From contig NZ_PHKV01000004.1 of NCBI RefSeq assembly GCF_002846205.1, positions 1 through 64,000 of the forward strand: a stretch of DNA of 64,000 bases, given 5' to 3'. The stretch comes from Xanthomonas prunicola (GTDB taxonomy: Bacteria; Pseudomonadota; Gammaproteobacteria; Xanthomonadales; Xanthomonadaceae). The translations under genes and the position numbers were made by a program. The notes under the pieces were generated by a model. That model made no database searches and was not told the origin of the DNA. It saw only the letters and a program-made list of their open reading frames with translations. This document shows, one piece after another, positions 63,546 through 64,000 of this stretch (the stretch's first letter is position 1; every line of letters begins with the position of its first letter).

Positions 63546-64000
63546 TTAGAGCGTGTCGAGCAACTTGCGGATCGGCGCCGGCAGGCCCAGCGCTCCGAGA
63601 TCGGCGCGGGCGACCCAACGCAGATCGTCATTGTCGCGCACCGACGCACGCAGTGCGACCTTGCGTAGGCGCAACGGCTGCAGATGCAGGCGATAGTGGC
63701 TGAAGGTGTGCACGATCGGCGGCATCGCATCGGCGCGTTCGTAGCTGCCATCGATGGATCTGTCGAACCAGGCGCGCATGCCGCTGTCGGTGTCGGCCTG
63801 CGGCAGCGTCCACAGCGAGGCCCAGATGCCGGTGGGTGGGCGGCGCTGCAGCAGGATCTCGCCTTGGGCGTTTTCCAGCAGCAGGGCGGTCGCTTCGCGC
63901 TCGGGCAGGACCTTGCCCGGTTTGGGCGTCGGCAGCGCATCCACCAGGCCCTCGCGGCGGGCGACGCAGGCATCCTGCAGCGGGCACAGCACGCACGCCG
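63546..64000 (-). CDS. mutY: A/G-specific adenine glycosylase, C-terminal part, truncated by window edge
   Basis: 151 codons are in the window; the 5' part lies beyond 64000. The visible start CVLCPLQDACVARREG contains two Cys of the 4Fe-4S cluster loop. The rest is the MutT/Nudix-like C-terminal domain that recognises 8-oxoguanine: ALLLENAQGEILLQRRPPTGIWASLWTLP, then HTFSHYRLHLQPL. MutY removes adenine mispaired with 8-oxoG. It is followed by yggX 21 bases on. Confidence 0.95.
   Translation of the reverse strand, partial: ACVLCPLQDACVARREGLVDALPTPKPGKVLPEREATALLLENAQGEILLQRRPPTGIWASLWTLPQADTDSGMRAWFDRSIDGSYERADAMPPIVHTFSHYRLHLQPLRLRKVALRASVRDNDDLRWVARADLGALGLPAPIRKLLDTL

Overview
The window is chromosomal DNA of a Xanthomonas species. 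The case for this is the complete xanthan operon gumB-gumM followed by gumN-gumP, a type IV secretion effector with the Xanthomonas VirD4-interacting domain (XVIPCD), an XgtA-type alpha-glucosidase, a LOV-histidine kinase-response regulator of the X. citri type, and high GC. I cannot fix the species.

Layout. (1) 1-6535: the edge of a bacteria-killing type IV secretion locus, carrying a tandem duplication of about 3.57 kb. Each unit has an XVIPCD effector, a VirB6-like protein, a DUF4189 secreted protein and a lipoprotein. The first effector is cut by the window edge and the second VirB6 copy is a pseudogene. (2) 6536-21267: a maltodextrin utilisation locus with XgtA alpha-glucosidase, a TonB-dependent receptor, a GH97 enzyme, a six-hairpin glycosidase, an MFS importer, a GH13 enzyme and a LacI repressor. 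An exact 14-base near-palindrome occurs in front of three of its transcription units and is a likely operator. (3) 21590-29446: a translation block thrS-infC-rpmI-rplT-pheS-pheT-ihfA-merR-like-tRNA-Pro. (4) 29916-43953: gumB to gumM, the whole xanthan repeat-unit assembly, decoration, polymerisation and export pathway, with hairpins between gumC/gumD and gumD/gumE. (5) 43988-51570: a DUF985 cupin gene, gumN, then a tightly overlapping uncharacterised run: gumO (KAS III-like), gumP (metallo-beta-lactamase fold), NAD-dependent reductase/epimerase, GT2 glycosyltransferase, a 199-aa unknown and a GT1-like glycosyltransferase. I read this run as a possible acyl-lipid glycosylation pathway distinct from xanthan. 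(6) 51593-64000: dxs, an HNH nuclease, an acyl-CoA dehydrogenase, an LEA14-like lipoprotein, a lipocalin, tRNA-Phe, small conserved unknowns, a methyltransferase, an SMR transporter, the LOV hybrid kinase, yggX and the 3' part of mutY.

How the parts work together. The maltodextrin genes describe a route from outer-membrane uptake through periplasmic trimming and inner-membrane import to cytoplasmic hydrolysis under one LacI-type repressor. The gum genes build a Glc-Glc-Man-GlcA-Man unit on undecaprenyl phosphate, decorate it, flip it, polymerise it and export it. The leftmost AT-richer genes look like a rapidly evolving, partly decayed effector/immunity island.
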